Under the pieces are notes generated by a model. It saw nothing but the letters and a program-made list of their open reading frames with translations, did no database searches and was not told the DNA's origin. DNA of 64,000 nucleotides from NCBI GenBank assembly GCA_023415825.1, contig JAEZJF010000015.1, positions 229,138 through 293,137 on the forward strand, written 5' to 3'. Below, piece by piece: positions 7,927 through 16,740 of this stretch. The stretch comes from Bacillota bacterium (GTDB taxonomy: Bacteria > Bacillota > Clostridia > DSM-8532). How positions within the stretch are numbered: position 1 is the first letter of the stretch; the number at the start of each line of letters is the position of its first letter. A program made the position numbers and the translations under genes.

Positions 7927-9477
7927 ATGGCAACGTTTGACAAGGTAAATGATCTTCGAATCAGGAAAGAACGCCTCAAACAAGGTGGAGGAGAAGGTAA
8001 GGTAGCCAAGCAGCATGAAGCCGGAAAGAAAACTGCTCGAGAAAGGCTGGCTCTACTTTTTGACGAAGGCAGTTTTGTTGAAGTGGACGCTTTTGTTGAG
8101 ACCCGTGGCATTGAATTTGATATGCAAAAAAAGAAGATCCCGGGTGATGGTGTTGTAACTGGTTACGGAACAGTAGACGGAAGACTCATATTTGCATCAG
8201 CTCAGGATTTCACGGTTATTGGCGGATCTCTTGGTGAAATGCACGCTAAAAAGATCACCAAGGTCATGGATATGGCTATGAAAATGGGTGCTCCCTTTAT
8301 CAGTATTAATGACTCGGGTGGAGCAAGAATCGAAGAAGGTATAGATGCATTGGGTGGCTTTGGAGACATCTTCTTAAGAAATACCCTTGCTTCCGGTGTT
8401 ATTCCTCAAATTTCCGTGATTATGGGTCCCTGCGCAGGTGGCGCGGTTTATTCACCGGCTATTACCGATTTTGTGTTTATGGTGGATAAGACAAGCCATA
8501 TGTTTATTACAGGCCCCCAGGTCATCAAGGCTGTAACGGGTGAAGACGTCAACTTTGATACATTGGGTGGTGCCAAGGCCCATAACACTGTAAGCGGTGT
8601 CGCTCATTTTGAGTGTGCCAATGAAGAAAGCTGTTTTGAACAAATCAAAAAGCTCATCTCCTATCTCCCGGAAAACAATCTTGGAGATAGCGAGGACATC
8701 CTCACAGGTGATGATGTAAACAGACTTGACGCTGAGCTTAACTCCATTATTCCTGATGACCCCAATAAGCCCTATGACATGATGGACCTCATTAAGAAAG
8801 TAACCGATAATGGTGAGTTCCTTGAGGTTCATGCCGGTTTTGCCAAAAATATTATCGTTGGCTTTGCCCGCTTTGGCGGTAAGTCAGTGGGTGTTGTGGC
8901 AAATCAGCCAAAAGTAGCCGCAGGAGCATTGGATGTGGATGCATCCGATAAGGCAGCACGCTTTATCCGCTTCTGTGATGCCTTTAATATTCCCCTCATT
9001 ACCTTTACCGATGTTCCTGGATACCTTCCCGGTGTCAAGCAGGAGCATAACGGTATTATCCGACACGGCGCCAAGCTTTTGTACGCCTTCTCGGAAGCCA
9101 CTGTTCCAAAAATCAATGTCATTGTGAGAAAAGCCTATGGTGGAGCCTATATTGCCATGAACAGCAAGCATCTTGGTGCTGACATGGTATTGGCTTGGCC
9201 AACCGCTGAAATTGCTGTTATGGGCCCGGATGGAGCAGCCAATATCATCTTCAAAAAAGAAATAGGTGAGGCTGAAGATCCTATTGCGTTCAGACAACAG
9301 AAGATTGAAGAGTATCGAGATAAGTTCTCCAATCCTTACGTTGCTGCAGCCAGAGGTTATATTGACGATGTCATAGAGCCGGCCACAACCCGACAACGTA
9401 TTGCAAGCGCCTTGGATATGCTGGCTGGAAAGCGTGAGACAAGACCTTCAAAGAAGCATGGTAATATACCGCTTTAA
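7927..9477 (+). CDS. Acyl-CoA carboxyltransferase, 12S/MmdA-type subunit
   Basis: Carboxyltransferase of the crotonase fold that moves CO2 between carboxybiotin and an acyl-CoA, most likely propionyl-/methylmalonyl-CoA. At 516 residues it is full-length for PccB/MmdA/12S proteins. Signatures include SINDSGGARIEEGIDALGG (first CoA half), GPCAGGAVYSPA for the oxyanion hole, and KAYGGAYIAM in the second half. AGGTG lies 6 nt before the ATG. It is followed by a biotin carrier and a 5S-type subunit, which together match a Propionibacterium-type transcarboxylase, or a decarboxylase lacking its membrane subunit. The acyl-CoA substrate is inferred. Confidence 0.9.
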   Translation: MATFDKVNDLRIRKERLKQGGGEGKVAKQHEAGKKTARERLALLFDEGSFVEVDAFVETRGIEFDMQKKKIPGDGVVTGYGTVDGRLIFASAQDFTVIGGSLGEMHAKKITKVMDMAMKMGAPFISINDSGGARIEEGIDALGGFGDIFLRNTLASGVIPQISVIMGPCAGGAVYSPAITDFVFMVDKTSHMFITGPQVIKAVTGEDVNFDTLGGAKAHNTVSGVAHFECANEESCFEQIKKLISYLPENNLGDSEDILTGDDVNRLDAELNSIIPDDPNKPYDMMDLIKKVTDNGEFLEVHAGFAKNIIVGFARFGGKSVGVVANQPKVAAGALDVDASDKAARFIRFCDAFNIPLITFTDVPGYLPGVKQEHNGIIRHGAKLLYAFSEATVPKINVIVRKAYGGAYIAMNSKHLGADMVLAWPTAEIAVMGPDGAANIIFKKEIGEAEDPIAFRQQKIEEYRDKFSNPYVAAARGYIDDVIEPATTRQRIASALDMLAGKRETRPSKKHGNIPL

Positions 9478-9533
9478 AACAGATTGGGTTAACGATAAAA
9501 CCAGAACGAATGAAACATTGGAGGGTAATGAAA

Positions 9534-9923
9534 ATGAGAAAATTTGTTGTAAATGTCAATGGAAATAGCTATGAAGTAGAAGTTGAAGAAGTAGGCGGTG
9601 CTGTATCCAGCCAACCTGTTGCAGCAAAGCCTGTTGCAGCAGAAGCTGCACCGGCTCCTAAAGCTGCTCCTGCACCAGCACCTGCTCCCAAGGCTCAGGG
9701 AACCACAGGATCTATCAAGATGACTGCACCCATGCCCGGAACTATTCTGGATGTGAAGGTTAAGGTAGGGGACAAAGTGAGCAAGGGATCGTTGGTTGCC
9801 ATTCTGGAAGCTATGAAGATGGAAAATGAAATCCTGGCCCCGCAGGATGCTACCATTGCAAGTGTCAATGTCGCCAGGGGACAGCAGGTTAACAGCGGCG
9901 ATGTCCTTTTAACATTAAATTAA
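9534..9923 (+). CDS. Biotin carboxyl carrier protein (1.3S-type subunit)
   Basis: 129-residue carrier with an N-terminal beta segment (MRKFVVNVNGNSYEVEVEE), an Ala-Pro-Lys-rich flexible linker (about 25-57) and a C-terminal biotinyl domain whose EAMKMENE motif holds the lysine that receives biotin. The open frame begins at 9510, but GGAGGG ends 8 nt before the ATG at 9534, making that the start. It carries the carboxyl group between the 12S- and 5S-type subunits encoded on either side. The gaps (56 nt and 23 nt) and strong ribosome-binding sites indicate one operon. Confidence 0.92.
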   Translation: MRKFVVNVNGNSYEVEVEEVGGAVSSQPVAAKPVAAEAAPAPKAAPAPAPAPKAQGTTGSIKMTAPMPGTILDVKVKVGDKVSKGSLVAILEAMKMENEILAPQDATIASVNVARGQQVNSGDVLLTLN

Positions 9924-9946
9924 TTAAAAAGGAGGACTTTTAAGCC

Positions 9947-11344
9947 ATGGGATTTAAAATAACAGATACCAGTTTGAGAGACGCGCATCAGTCCCTCATT
10001 GCTACCCGTATGAGTATTGATGAGATACTGCCCATAGTCGAAAAAATCGACCAGGTTGGTTATCATTCAATCGAATGCTGGGGCGGAGCTACTTTTGATG
10101 CCTGCGTCAGATTTTTAAATGAAGATCCCTGGGAAAGACTCAGGAAAATCAGAGCAAAGGCTAAGAATTCAAAACTTCAAATGCTCTTGAGAGGCCAAAA
10201 TCTTTTGGGCTACAAGCATTATGCCGATGATGTGGTGGATTATTTTGTACAGAAGACTGTGGCCAATGGTATGGATATTATCCGTATCTTTGATGCATTA
10301 AATGATCCCAGAAATATTGAAAGATCAGTTAAAGCCTGTAAAAAAGAGGGCGGGCATGCTCAGGCTGCCTTCTCCTATACCGTCAGCCCCTTCCACAGCC
10401 TGGAGCAGTTTGTGAAGGATGCCAAGGTTTATGTAGAGATGGGAGCGGATTCCATTTGTATCAAGGACATGGCTGGGCTTCTGGTGCCCTATCAGGCCTA
10501 TGAATTGGTTAAAGCTTTAAAAGAGAATATCAAAGTGCCTATTCAGCTTCATACCCATTATACCAGCGGTGTGGGCTCCATGACCTATCTTAAGGGCATA
10601 GAAGCCGGAGTTGATGTGGTGGATTGCGCCATATCACCAATGGCTATGGGAACCTCACAGCCGCCTACTGAGCCATTAGTAGCTACACTTCAAGGCACGC
10701 CCTATGATACAGGCTATGACCTCAATCTCTTGAGCGAAATTGCTGAATACTTCGAAAAGCTTCGTGATAAATATCTGTCGAGTGGACTTTTGAATACCAA
10801 AGTCATGGGTGTTGATGTCAATGCTTTGATCTATCAGGTTCCGGGCGGAATGCTGTCCAACCTGGTTTCCCAGCTCAAGCAGGCTGGCAAAGAAGACAAG
10901 TATCTTGACGTTTTGAGAGAAGTCCCCAGGGTTAGAGAGGATCTGGGTTATCCTCCATTGGTTACTCCCACAAGCCAGATTGTTGGTACACAGGCCGTTA
11001 TGAACGTTATTTCCGGTGAGCGCTATAAGATGGTGCCCAAGGAGACCAAGGGTGTTGTGAAGGGTGAGTATGGTAAGACTCCGGCTCCTATCTCTGACGA
11101 GATTGTCAAGAAGATCATCGGAGACGAAGAACGTATTACATGCCGTCCGGCAGACCTCATTCCCAATGAGCTTGACAAGATCAGAGAAGAAGCAGCCCAG
11201 TATGTTGAACAGGATGAGGATGTCTTGACCTACGCCATGTTCCCTCAGGTTGCTACCAAGTTTTTTGAATACCGTAAGGCTCAGAAGTATAAGATAGATC
11301 CTGACATGGTAGACTACGAAAACAGGGTTCACCCGTTAGGATAA
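9947..11344 (+). CDS. Pyruvate/oxaloacetate carboxyltransferase, 5S/OadA-type subunit
   Basis: Transfers a carboxyl group between oxaloacetate/pyruvate and biotin. The 465-residue protein is a DRE-TIM-metallolyase barrel with DTSLRDAHQSLIATRM at the start, SICIKDMAGLL (carbamylated lysine) and QLHTHYTSG (metal-binding histidines), followed by the conserved carboxylase domain. Unlike longer OadA proteins it has no C-terminal biotin domain; biotin is on the separate carrier just upstream. AAGGAGG lies upstream of the ATG. With no membrane beta subunit in the operon, a soluble methylmalonyl-CoA:pyruvate transcarboxylase is the simplest reading, linking oxaloacetate and propionyl-CoA metabolism without spending ATP. 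Confidence 0.9.
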   Translation: MGFKITDTSLRDAHQSLIATRMSIDEILPIVEKIDQVGYHSIECWGGATFDACVRFLNEDPWERLRKIRAKAKNSKLQMLLRGQNLLGYKHYADDVVDYFVQKTVANGMDIIRIFDALNDPRNIERSVKACKKEGGHAQAAFSYTVSPFHSLEQFVKDAKVYVEMGADSICIKDMAGLLVPYQAYELVKALKENIKVPIQLHTHYTSGVGSMTYLKGIEAGVDVVDCAISPMAMGTSQPPTEPLVATLQGTPYDTGYDLNLLSEIAEYFEKLRDKYLSSGLLNTKVMGVDVNALIYQVPGGMLSNLVSQLKQAGKEDKYLDVLREVPRVREDLGYPPLVTPTSQIVGTQAVMNVISGERYKMVPKETKGVVKGEYGKTPAPISDEIVKKIIGDEERITCRPADLIPNELDKIREEAAQYVEQDEDVLTYAMFPQVATKFFEYRKAQKYKIDPDMVDYENRVHPLG

Positions 11345-11374
11345 GACTTTCAGGAACTTATTTGAAAAAATCAG

Positions 11375-11410
11375 AATCCCCACTTTGGTTGACAAGGTGG
11401 GGATTTCTAT
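11375..11410 (+). terminator. Hairpin after the transcarboxylase operon
   Basis: AATCCCCAC (11375-11383) pairs with GTGGGGATT (11397-11405), 31 nt after the last stop codon. The T tract is short (TTTCTATG). It lies just outside the stop of the convergent DUF5107 gene and may limit read-through between the two. Confidence 0.5.
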
Positions 11411-11419
11411 GTCTATTAT

Positions 11420-13030
11420 CTATTTCGCTTTACTTACCCTAATCATTTTTAGGGTAACCAGAAGCAATAGTACAATAACAATGCTTAATACCGGTATCCA
11501 AATTCCTTTTGGTACGCTCTTGGTTGCAGGCGCTGTTGTTTGCACAACTCCTTCATATTCTGATTCAAAGGGGATCTCAGCTTCAAAAAGCAACTCATCT
11601 GCTTCGGTTCTAAGTTGCAGATTATAGGTATAGCTGCCTTTTTTGATAGCATCTATGGAAATTGGAAGAACTATTTTTTTAGCGGTTTTTGGGTCACCAA
11701 CGAAGGAGTCATTCAGTAAAGCAATTTCTTTGCTGCCTGCCAAACTCAGATTGAGTTTCATTTTTTCACCGGGATGAGTTGTAAAGACCTCGGCATTAAA
11801 AAGAAGGTCATTCGTTGACTTGTCCATGGAATAGTTCAAATAGGCTGCCGCATGATTGTTGGCAGAGGTAATTTTTGAAAGGCCAACCGTAGGGATATAG
11901 TGTTCATCCCAGACCTTGATTTCATTGGGCTTTAGTAAGGTGTCGGTAAAAAATTCGGAGGAATGACCGCCCCATAATTCAATATAGGGCCTGCTTGAAT
12001 CACCAAAAGTATTCGGGTCGGTATTTTGGCTGTCGATGCCCCATGTCCAGAATTTGAGTCCGGGAGTATCATACTTGTTATTGGCAATCCTCAATAATCC
12101 CTCCTCGTTTTCATGGTTAATGACGCCCCACCATTCCTTTTCAACAGAAGGGTTTGCATAAGCAATACCCCTATCTGTCCAGTTCTTAAAATGAGACAGG
12201 TTTTTATATTCAAAGAGATGCTCCTTCTGGTTGGTAGGCTTTTCGGCCTCACCCATCCAAGGCCACCAATTATCTCTTAAAAGGACTTGATCGATGGGGA
12301 CAACTATTTCTGTGTTTGGAGGGCATAGGGTACGGTCAGGTTCTGAACCGGGTGCAAAGGTAATACAGGTCCAGTATTCATATTTGACGGGTTCATTGCG
12401 GCTATTGATCAATTGAATATTATAGTCAACGTAAGATTTATTCTTGTAGACTGTTACGGTTGAGATGCAGGTTATATCGGTCCGACCGTTGTCGAATTGT
12501 CCCGGAACCCCCTTAACAGGCGTTATATTATCAGTAAACCGCATTTCAACTGATATTTTATCTTCATTCTGTTCAACTATTCTGGCTTCCCATGGCAGAC
12601 ACCAGGTTTTCCCATGCTCGGGCTCCGGGAATGTCGGGAAAATACCGCCATAGACCATGAGCCAATTGTAATAGAAATTTCCTTCATCAATGCCATAGGG
12701 TGTCCCAATGGGATTCTGATACAGGAGCTCATGCCCAGTAGGCTTGTATAGGATTGAAAGAATTCGGCCTCCGTACTCCGGTAACAGGGTTACCTTAAGA
12801 TAAGCGCTTTCTATGACTTTCGTGTTAAATTTGGAAGTGATTATATTTTTCTCATCATAATCCGTTAAAAGATTATTTTCATCGACCAGGAGATCGAAAT
12901 GCCTGAACTCAACTGTAGAATCATAAATAATAAGAGCTTCATTTGCTGCGGCTGTCGGTAATCTTGAGAAGAGTATGCCGACTACCATTGAAACAAGTAA
13001 CAGGCATAGGTATTTGCACTTCTTTTTCAT
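11420..13030 (-). CDS. Membrane-anchored DUF5107 domain protein
   Basis: 536-residue exported protein. MKKKCKYLCLLL begins a signal peptide ending near PTAAANEA. The body resembles DUF5107, a galactose-mutarotase-like beta-sandwich in putative sugar-active proteins, with LPEYGGRILSILYKP, NPIGTPYGIDEG and a long Trp-rich region. The C-terminus has a hydrophobic segment and basic tail (LSIVIVLLLLVTLKMI...VSKAK), anchoring it in the membrane with the domain outside. The frame opens at 13084, but AAGGAGG 8 nt before the ATG at 13030 sets the start. No enzyme activity can be assigned. It is convergent with the transcarboxylase operon. Confidence 0.75.
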   Translation of the reverse strand: MKKKCKYLCLLLVSMVVGILFSRLPTAAANEALIIYDSTVEFRHFDLLVDENNLLTDYDEKNIITSKFNTKVIESAYLKVTLLPEYGGRILSILYKPTGHELLYQNPIGTPYGIDEGNFYYNWLMVYGGIFPTFPEPEHGKTWCLPWEARIVEQNEDKISVEMRFTDNITPVKGVPGQFDNGRTDITCISTVTVYKNKSYVDYNIQLINSRNEPVKYEYWTCITFAPGSEPDRTLCPPNTEIVVPIDQVLLRDNWWPWMGEAEKPTNQKEHLFEYKNLSHFKNWTDRGIAYANPSVEKEWWGVINHENEEGLLRIANNKYDTPGLKFWTWGIDSQNTDPNTFGDSSRPYIELWGGHSSEFFTDTLLKPNEIKVWDEHYIPTVGLSKITSANNHAAAYLNYSMDKSTNDLLFNAEVFTTHPGEKMKLNLSLAGSKEIALLNDSFVGDPKTAKKIVLPISIDAIKKGSYTYNLQLRTEADELLFEAEIPFESEYEGVVQTTAPATKSVPKGIWIPVLSIVIVLLLLVTLKMIRVSKAK

Positions 13031-13197
13031 GGCGAGTACCTCCTTGAGAGCTTGATAGGATATGAGAACCCCAGATGTATTCATTCACACCATTTAGCTT
13101 GGTAATCAGGTATAGGATATTATATAGAATAATGGTTCAAGACGCATTGATTTTTAATTTTTAGTAAAAATAATGAATATTAAAATAAAAAATACGA

Positions 13198-13229
13198 AAG
13201 GCCCGCCCTCTTGTAACAGGGTGGGCCTT
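13198..13229 (-). terminator. Intrinsic terminator of the leftward surface-protein operon
   Basis: AAGGCCCGCCCT pairs with AGGGTGGGCCTT (12-bp, one G-T). On the minus strand it is followed by TCGTATTTTTTATTTT, a good T tract. It lies 33 nt beyond the SLH fragment. Confidence 0.75.
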
Positions 13230-13262
13230 GCACTATTTTAGTGTTTTGGCGAGAGTATATCG

Positions 13263-13365
13263 TTACTTCCCCAGCAGGATATACAGCACCTGAGCCATCT
13301 GAGCGCGAGTGGAGCCGCCCGTTGGGTCAATCCTGTCGCCGGAACCTGAGACTGTGATAAATATA
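13263..13365 (-). pseudogene. Remnant of an SLH-domain gene
   Basis: Minus-strand translation in the frame ending at the TAA (13263-13265) gives GDRIDPTGGSTRAQMAQVL then YILLGK, the usual C-terminal half of an S-layer homology domain. It has no start codon or upstream SLH sequence and is out of frame with the lipoprotein gene whose stop codon overlaps it. This looks like the tail of a deleted or frame-shifted SLH gene. Confidence 0.6.
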
Positions 13366-14364
13366 TCAGTGATCGGCACCGTCTTCACCGGCTACCTCAT
13401 ACTTGCCATCCCCATCAAAATCAGCCCAGACGTTCCCATCCTCGCCAAAGTAAATATCAAGCCTGCCATCACCGTTTGTGTCCATGCCTTCACGGCCTTC
13501 TGAATCGACAGTTAAACCGTTCTGAGTCGCATCACCGGAGGGGGCATTTGGCATCTGCTGACCGGTAGATTGCTCTGATAAAGATAGGCGTTCTTCCATG
13601 CGTGACATGACCTTGTCTCGAAACCAGGAGAGTGCATCCGACGGTATATTGGCCTTTGTAATTGTACCTGAAAAAGCCTCCAACTGATAGGCAGCAGTCA
13701 GGTCGCCCACCGATACCAAAATGCTATTTTCTCCAGATTTCAGGCTAAAGCCCTGCGAATATTTTGATCCGTCTCCAAAGCTGCCGTTGACATCCAGCTT
13801 GACCTGTCCATCGGCCAGGGCTTTCCAATTCTGCTGCGATACCACGTATTTATCTGTAATAATTTCTGCCTGCCCGATAAATTTTGCCAGGGGTGCAAGA
13901 TCAATATCCTCGCCTTTTGCGGTTACTGCCTCCTGCTGCACCGGAATAAGTTCAAAGGAGATGTTATCACTGATACTGTCGTCCATAACGCCGCCGGTAC
14001 AGGTGACACCACCATCTCCTGCTTTGCCTAAATCCATATCCAGTGCAACCAATGCGCGCCCTTCGTATTGACCAAACATTTCCTCGCCGCCTTTTTTCCA
14101 GGCGATAAAGTGAAGTGTGGCTGTCATATCGATGGTTCCGCCGTTGCCATTTGGGATAGCGTAAGAGAAATTTTTTGTGTCCGATACCTTTATAAGCCAA
14201 TAAGGGTCGGAAGCACGAGGTTCATCTACAGCTTCCTTCTCTTCCTGTGTAGCACTAGCCTGCTCGTTCTTCGGCATTTTCTGAACCGCCCTGCCGCAGC
14301 CCGACAGCGTTAGTGAGCTAATTACTATGCTTGTAAGCATAAAACTTGCTACCCATTTTTTCAT
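13366..14364 (-). CDS. Lipoprotein with DxNxDG calcium-type loops
   Basis: 332-residue exported lipoprotein. The signal peptide ends in the lipobox LTLSGC (Cys about residue 23). The middle has no recognised domain. The C-terminus contains two acidic loops, DTNGDGRLD and DFDGDGKYE, of the dockerin/thrombospondin-3/EF-hand-like type, so calcium binding is likely. It is the last intact gene of a leftward run and lies 81 nt after the orphan secreted protein gene. The stop codon is followed, in another frame, by an SLH fragment, so the present C-terminus may be the result of a frameshift or deletion. Function unknown; surface role inferred. Confidence 0.72.
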   Translation of the reverse strand: MKKWVASFMLTSIVISSLTLSGCGRAVQKMPKNEQASATQEEKEAVDEPRASDPYWLIKVSDTKNFSYAIPNGNGGTIDMTATLHFIAWKKGGEEMFGQYEGRALVALDMDLGKAGDGGVTCTGGVMDDSISDNISFELIPVQQEAVTAKGEDIDLAPLAKFIGQAEIITDKYVVSQQNWKALADGQVKLDVNGSFGDGSKYSQGFSLKSGENSILVSVGDLTAAYQLEAFSGTITKANIPSDALSWFRDKVMSRMEERLSLSEQSTGQQMPNAPSGDATQNGLTVDSEGREGMDTNGDGRLDIYFGEDGNVWADFDGDGKYEVAGEDGADH

Positions 14365-14445
14365 GTAAAAACCTGCCTTGCGTTAATCTAAATAAATGAT
14401 ATGAACCTGTATATAGCTTCTTTTCTCGATTTGTATGACGAGAGT

Positions 14446-15870
14446 TTATTTTCCAGCAAGCCTCAGTGTCTTTTTCGTGCCGTTCCAGGGCTTCCAGATG
14501 TTCTCGTCCCAACCAGCTTTGCCCCCGGCGCCCAAGTTTTCGGAAAAGCTAAAACCATGTCCGTAGGCAGAGCCGGACGACTCCGTCTTTGTCCCTCTCA
14601 CCAGGAGCTCTTCCTTGCTGGCGTAAAGCTCGAAGGTCGTCGCTATTTCTGCGCTAACACCGTTTTGCTTGATATCAGATGTCAATTTTGCCGTGACACC
14701 CGAAATACTGACATCTGTTTTATCACTGTCCTCGCGCAGGGACAATGTAATCTCCCCGGATTCAGCAATCGTTGCCTCGCAAGTGCCGGAAATTGTACGA
14801 TCAATGTAGGCTTCGCCCGGATCTCCCGGCTTGAAAGTCGTAGGAAAACCAGCGGTGTTCATCTGGCTGGTATACGCCTTAATACCACCACCCAACACCC
14901 CTTTGCTGTCCAAATGACGAAGAACCGCGTCCGTCTGTTGCTGGAAGCCCTCGCTCATATTGTTTGCCGCCCGAATCGTATAGCTCCCCTTGTATTCACC
15001 GGCGATGCTTCCAAATTGGTTGGTGCTTTTCTGCTCCATATTCATATCCAGATACCAGTATTGATGGTTGTTGCCTACGCTGAAGAAAGTGAATACCCGC
15101 TGACCCATGGCTTGGTTAAAATCGATGACCCAGCCCGCCTGATCGCTCTTGTGCTTATAGCGGTCAATTTTATCCTGCAGCGCCTCATAGAAACGGTTGA
15201 GTAGGCGCTTGGCATCCGCGCCGTCCGCGATGTCCTGCCATTTCTGCCGATCGCGAGCCTGTTCATCAGCCAGCATGTCGCAGAAGGCAACGATGGCGGA
15301 GAGCGCCTCAGCCCACTGACCGGCCAGATTTACGTTTTCGCCCAGTTCCCCGGCTCTGTCCACGAAGCCGCTGGCAGTATCCTTGACCTGGGCGGTCATT
15401 GCATCTTCCAGCATATCCGCCGACGCTGTGCCGATGTCGTCCCAACTGGTGCTGCTCATGTAGCTGTCAATTGTCCTCAGGAGTGTAGCCACATTACCCG
15501 CAGCGGGCACAGTCTCCATACTGGTCAGGAGATTTTGCTTGATTCGATCCATGTCCTCCCTGGTAAAATCCGAAGCGCGCCGCGCTTTTTCTACTTTATA
15601 ATTGGCTTCTTTGATATCCAACTCAGTAAGGCCGGCTTCTTTCAGGGCTTCTTTCACGAGCAGGTCGATCTCAGATTGGGTGAAGGGGACTTTCTGGCTA
15701 ACCTCGCCTTCTAATTTCACACTACCAAACTCAAATATCAGCTTTTCGCTGCCGGAACTGAATTTTACTCGTGACAGGTCGATATTGGAGGAAGCGTTCG
15801 CCTCGATGGGGCACATGACTACAAGTATTGCAAAAGCAAGCAGGAAACAACTTAATTTCTTTCGCATCAT
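14446..15870 (-). CDS. Secreted protein of unknown function
   Basis: About 474 residues with a clear signal peptide (MMRKKLSCFLLAFAILVVMC... ending near ANASS). I recognise no domain. The N-terminal third is helical and charged (FTQSEIDLLVKEALKEAGL), the middle has an alanine-rich helical stretch followed by aromatic-rich strands (NHQYWYLDMNMEQ), and the C-terminal part looks beta-rich with repeated Thr/Ser. GGAGGG precedes two adjacent ATG codons (15870 and 15867); the upstream TPR lipoprotein's TGA overlaps the first as ATGA, implying translational coupling. The frame extends upstream to 15999 but without a ribosome-binding site. No anchor was seen, so it may be released or held by the SLH or lipoprotein partners. 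Confidence 0.7.
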   Translation of the reverse strand: MMRKKLSCFLLAFAILVVMCPIEANASSNIDLSRVKFSSGSEKLIFEFGSVKLEGEVSQKVPFTQSEIDLLVKEALKEAGLTELDIKEANYKVEKARRASDFTREDMDRIKQNLLTSMETVPAAGNVATLLRTIDSYMSSTSWDDIGTASADMLEDAMTAQVKDTASGFVDRAGELGENVNLAGQWAEALSAIVAFCDMLADEQARDRQKWQDIADGADAKRLLNRFYEALQDKIDRYKHKSDQAGWVIDFNQAMGQRVFTFFSVGNNHQYWYLDMNMEQKSTNQFGSIAGEYKGSYTIRAANNMSEGFQQQTDAVLRHLDSKGVLGGGIKAYTSQMNTAGFPTTFKPGDPGEAYIDRTISGTCEATIAESGEITLSLREDSDKTDVSISGVTAKLTSDIKQNGVSAEIATTFELYASKEELLVRGTKTESSGSAYGHGFSFSENLGAGGKAGWDENIWKPWNGTKKTLRLAGK

Positions 15871-16730
15871 GATATCCCTCCGTTCAGAATATCTGCTATT
15901 TTGTTCAATCCCGCATGCTCCGGGTCGACGAACAGGCCCTCGTTGACATAGAAAAAGGCTTCGTCTATTTCCTCCAGATACAAATGCATCAGGGCGCATC
16001 CCACGAAGTTATCACCCTCATACGGATTTACCTTTAGCGCCGCTTTATAATGCCGAAGCGCTCCACGATAATCGGTGGAATCGGCAGCAAGGCACTCTTT
16101 GGCAAGGGTACACAGATAAACATCATCAAAGACAAGTGCTTCACGAGGATAGTCCGTCTGCTCCGATTTGTATACTGCGAATATTTTATCCTCCAGCTTG
16201 GTCAGCTTTTCTCGGACGGTCTCCAATTCCTTCACCGGCATTACAAGCAGAACGGACAAGGCTTCGTCATGCTCGGCGGAAAAGGCTGGGTTGAGCAGAG
16301 CCTTTTCATAACATGCCTGAGCCTCGTCATCTTTTCCCTGTGAGTTGAATGCAAGTCCCTCGAAATACCAGGGATAGGGCGAAGCGTAGCTCATGGCCGC
16401 AATTTTGTCCCAATCAGTCATACGACCTTCCGAAATTTTCTCAAGCGGTTGATCTTCGCTTTTTAAAGAAATCAAATTGTCTACGCAGCAGCGCATGGCG
16501 GAAACGGAAGCCGCTGCCCAGCCGTAGGTGTAGTTCGCCTGTATTTGCAGCCCTTGTTCGGTATATTCGTTGCCCTGTTCGTAGAGCATTGTAAAGCCGT
16601 CTATATAGGCATCAGCAATTTTGACCATATCTAGTGCTCTACCGCCGCAGCCTGTGAGCACTGCGGCACATAATGCTAACGTGATAAGTCCGGCGCAAAA
16701 GCGTCGATATATCAAATACAACATTTTCAT
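15867..16730 (-). CDS. TPR-containing lipoprotein
   Basis: 287-residue lipoprotein with lipobox AVLTGC (Cys about residue 28). TPR-like helices are visible: PYPWYFEGLAFNSQGKDDEA, QACYEKALLNP, YRGALRHYKAALKVNPYEGD and EEIDEAFFYVNEGLFVDPEH. TPR lipoproteins usually scaffold protein assemblies on the outer face of the membrane. The gene begins 10 nt after the SLH protein gene stop and its stop overlaps the next gene's start, so it is translated as part of the operon. The ribosome-binding site is weak (GAAAGATGAAA), again suggesting coupling. Confidence 0.75.
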   Translation of the reverse strand: MKMLYLIYRRFCAGLITLALCAAVLTGCGGRALDMVKIADAYIDGFTMLYEQGNEYTEQGLQIQANYTYGWAAASVSAMRCCVDNLISLKSEDQPLEKISEGRMTDWDKIAAMSYASPYPWYFEGLAFNSQGKDDEAQACYEKALLNPAFSAEHDEALSVLLVMPVKELETVREKLTKLEDKIFAVYKSEQTDYPREALVFDDVYLCTLAKECLAADSTDYRGALRHYKAALKVNPYEGDNFVGCALMHLYLEEIDEAFFYVNEGLFVDPEHAGLNKIADILNGGIS

Positions 16731-16740
16731 CTTTCACTAC

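Noticed and set aside
10676..11332. 218-codon minus-strand frame
   Set aside because: Antisense to the 5S-type carboxyltransferase, no start signals.
14401..15204. 267-codon plus-strand frame
   Set aside because: Antisense to the signal-peptide-bearing secreted protein gene, which has a strong ribosome-binding site and coupling; the plus frame has neither.
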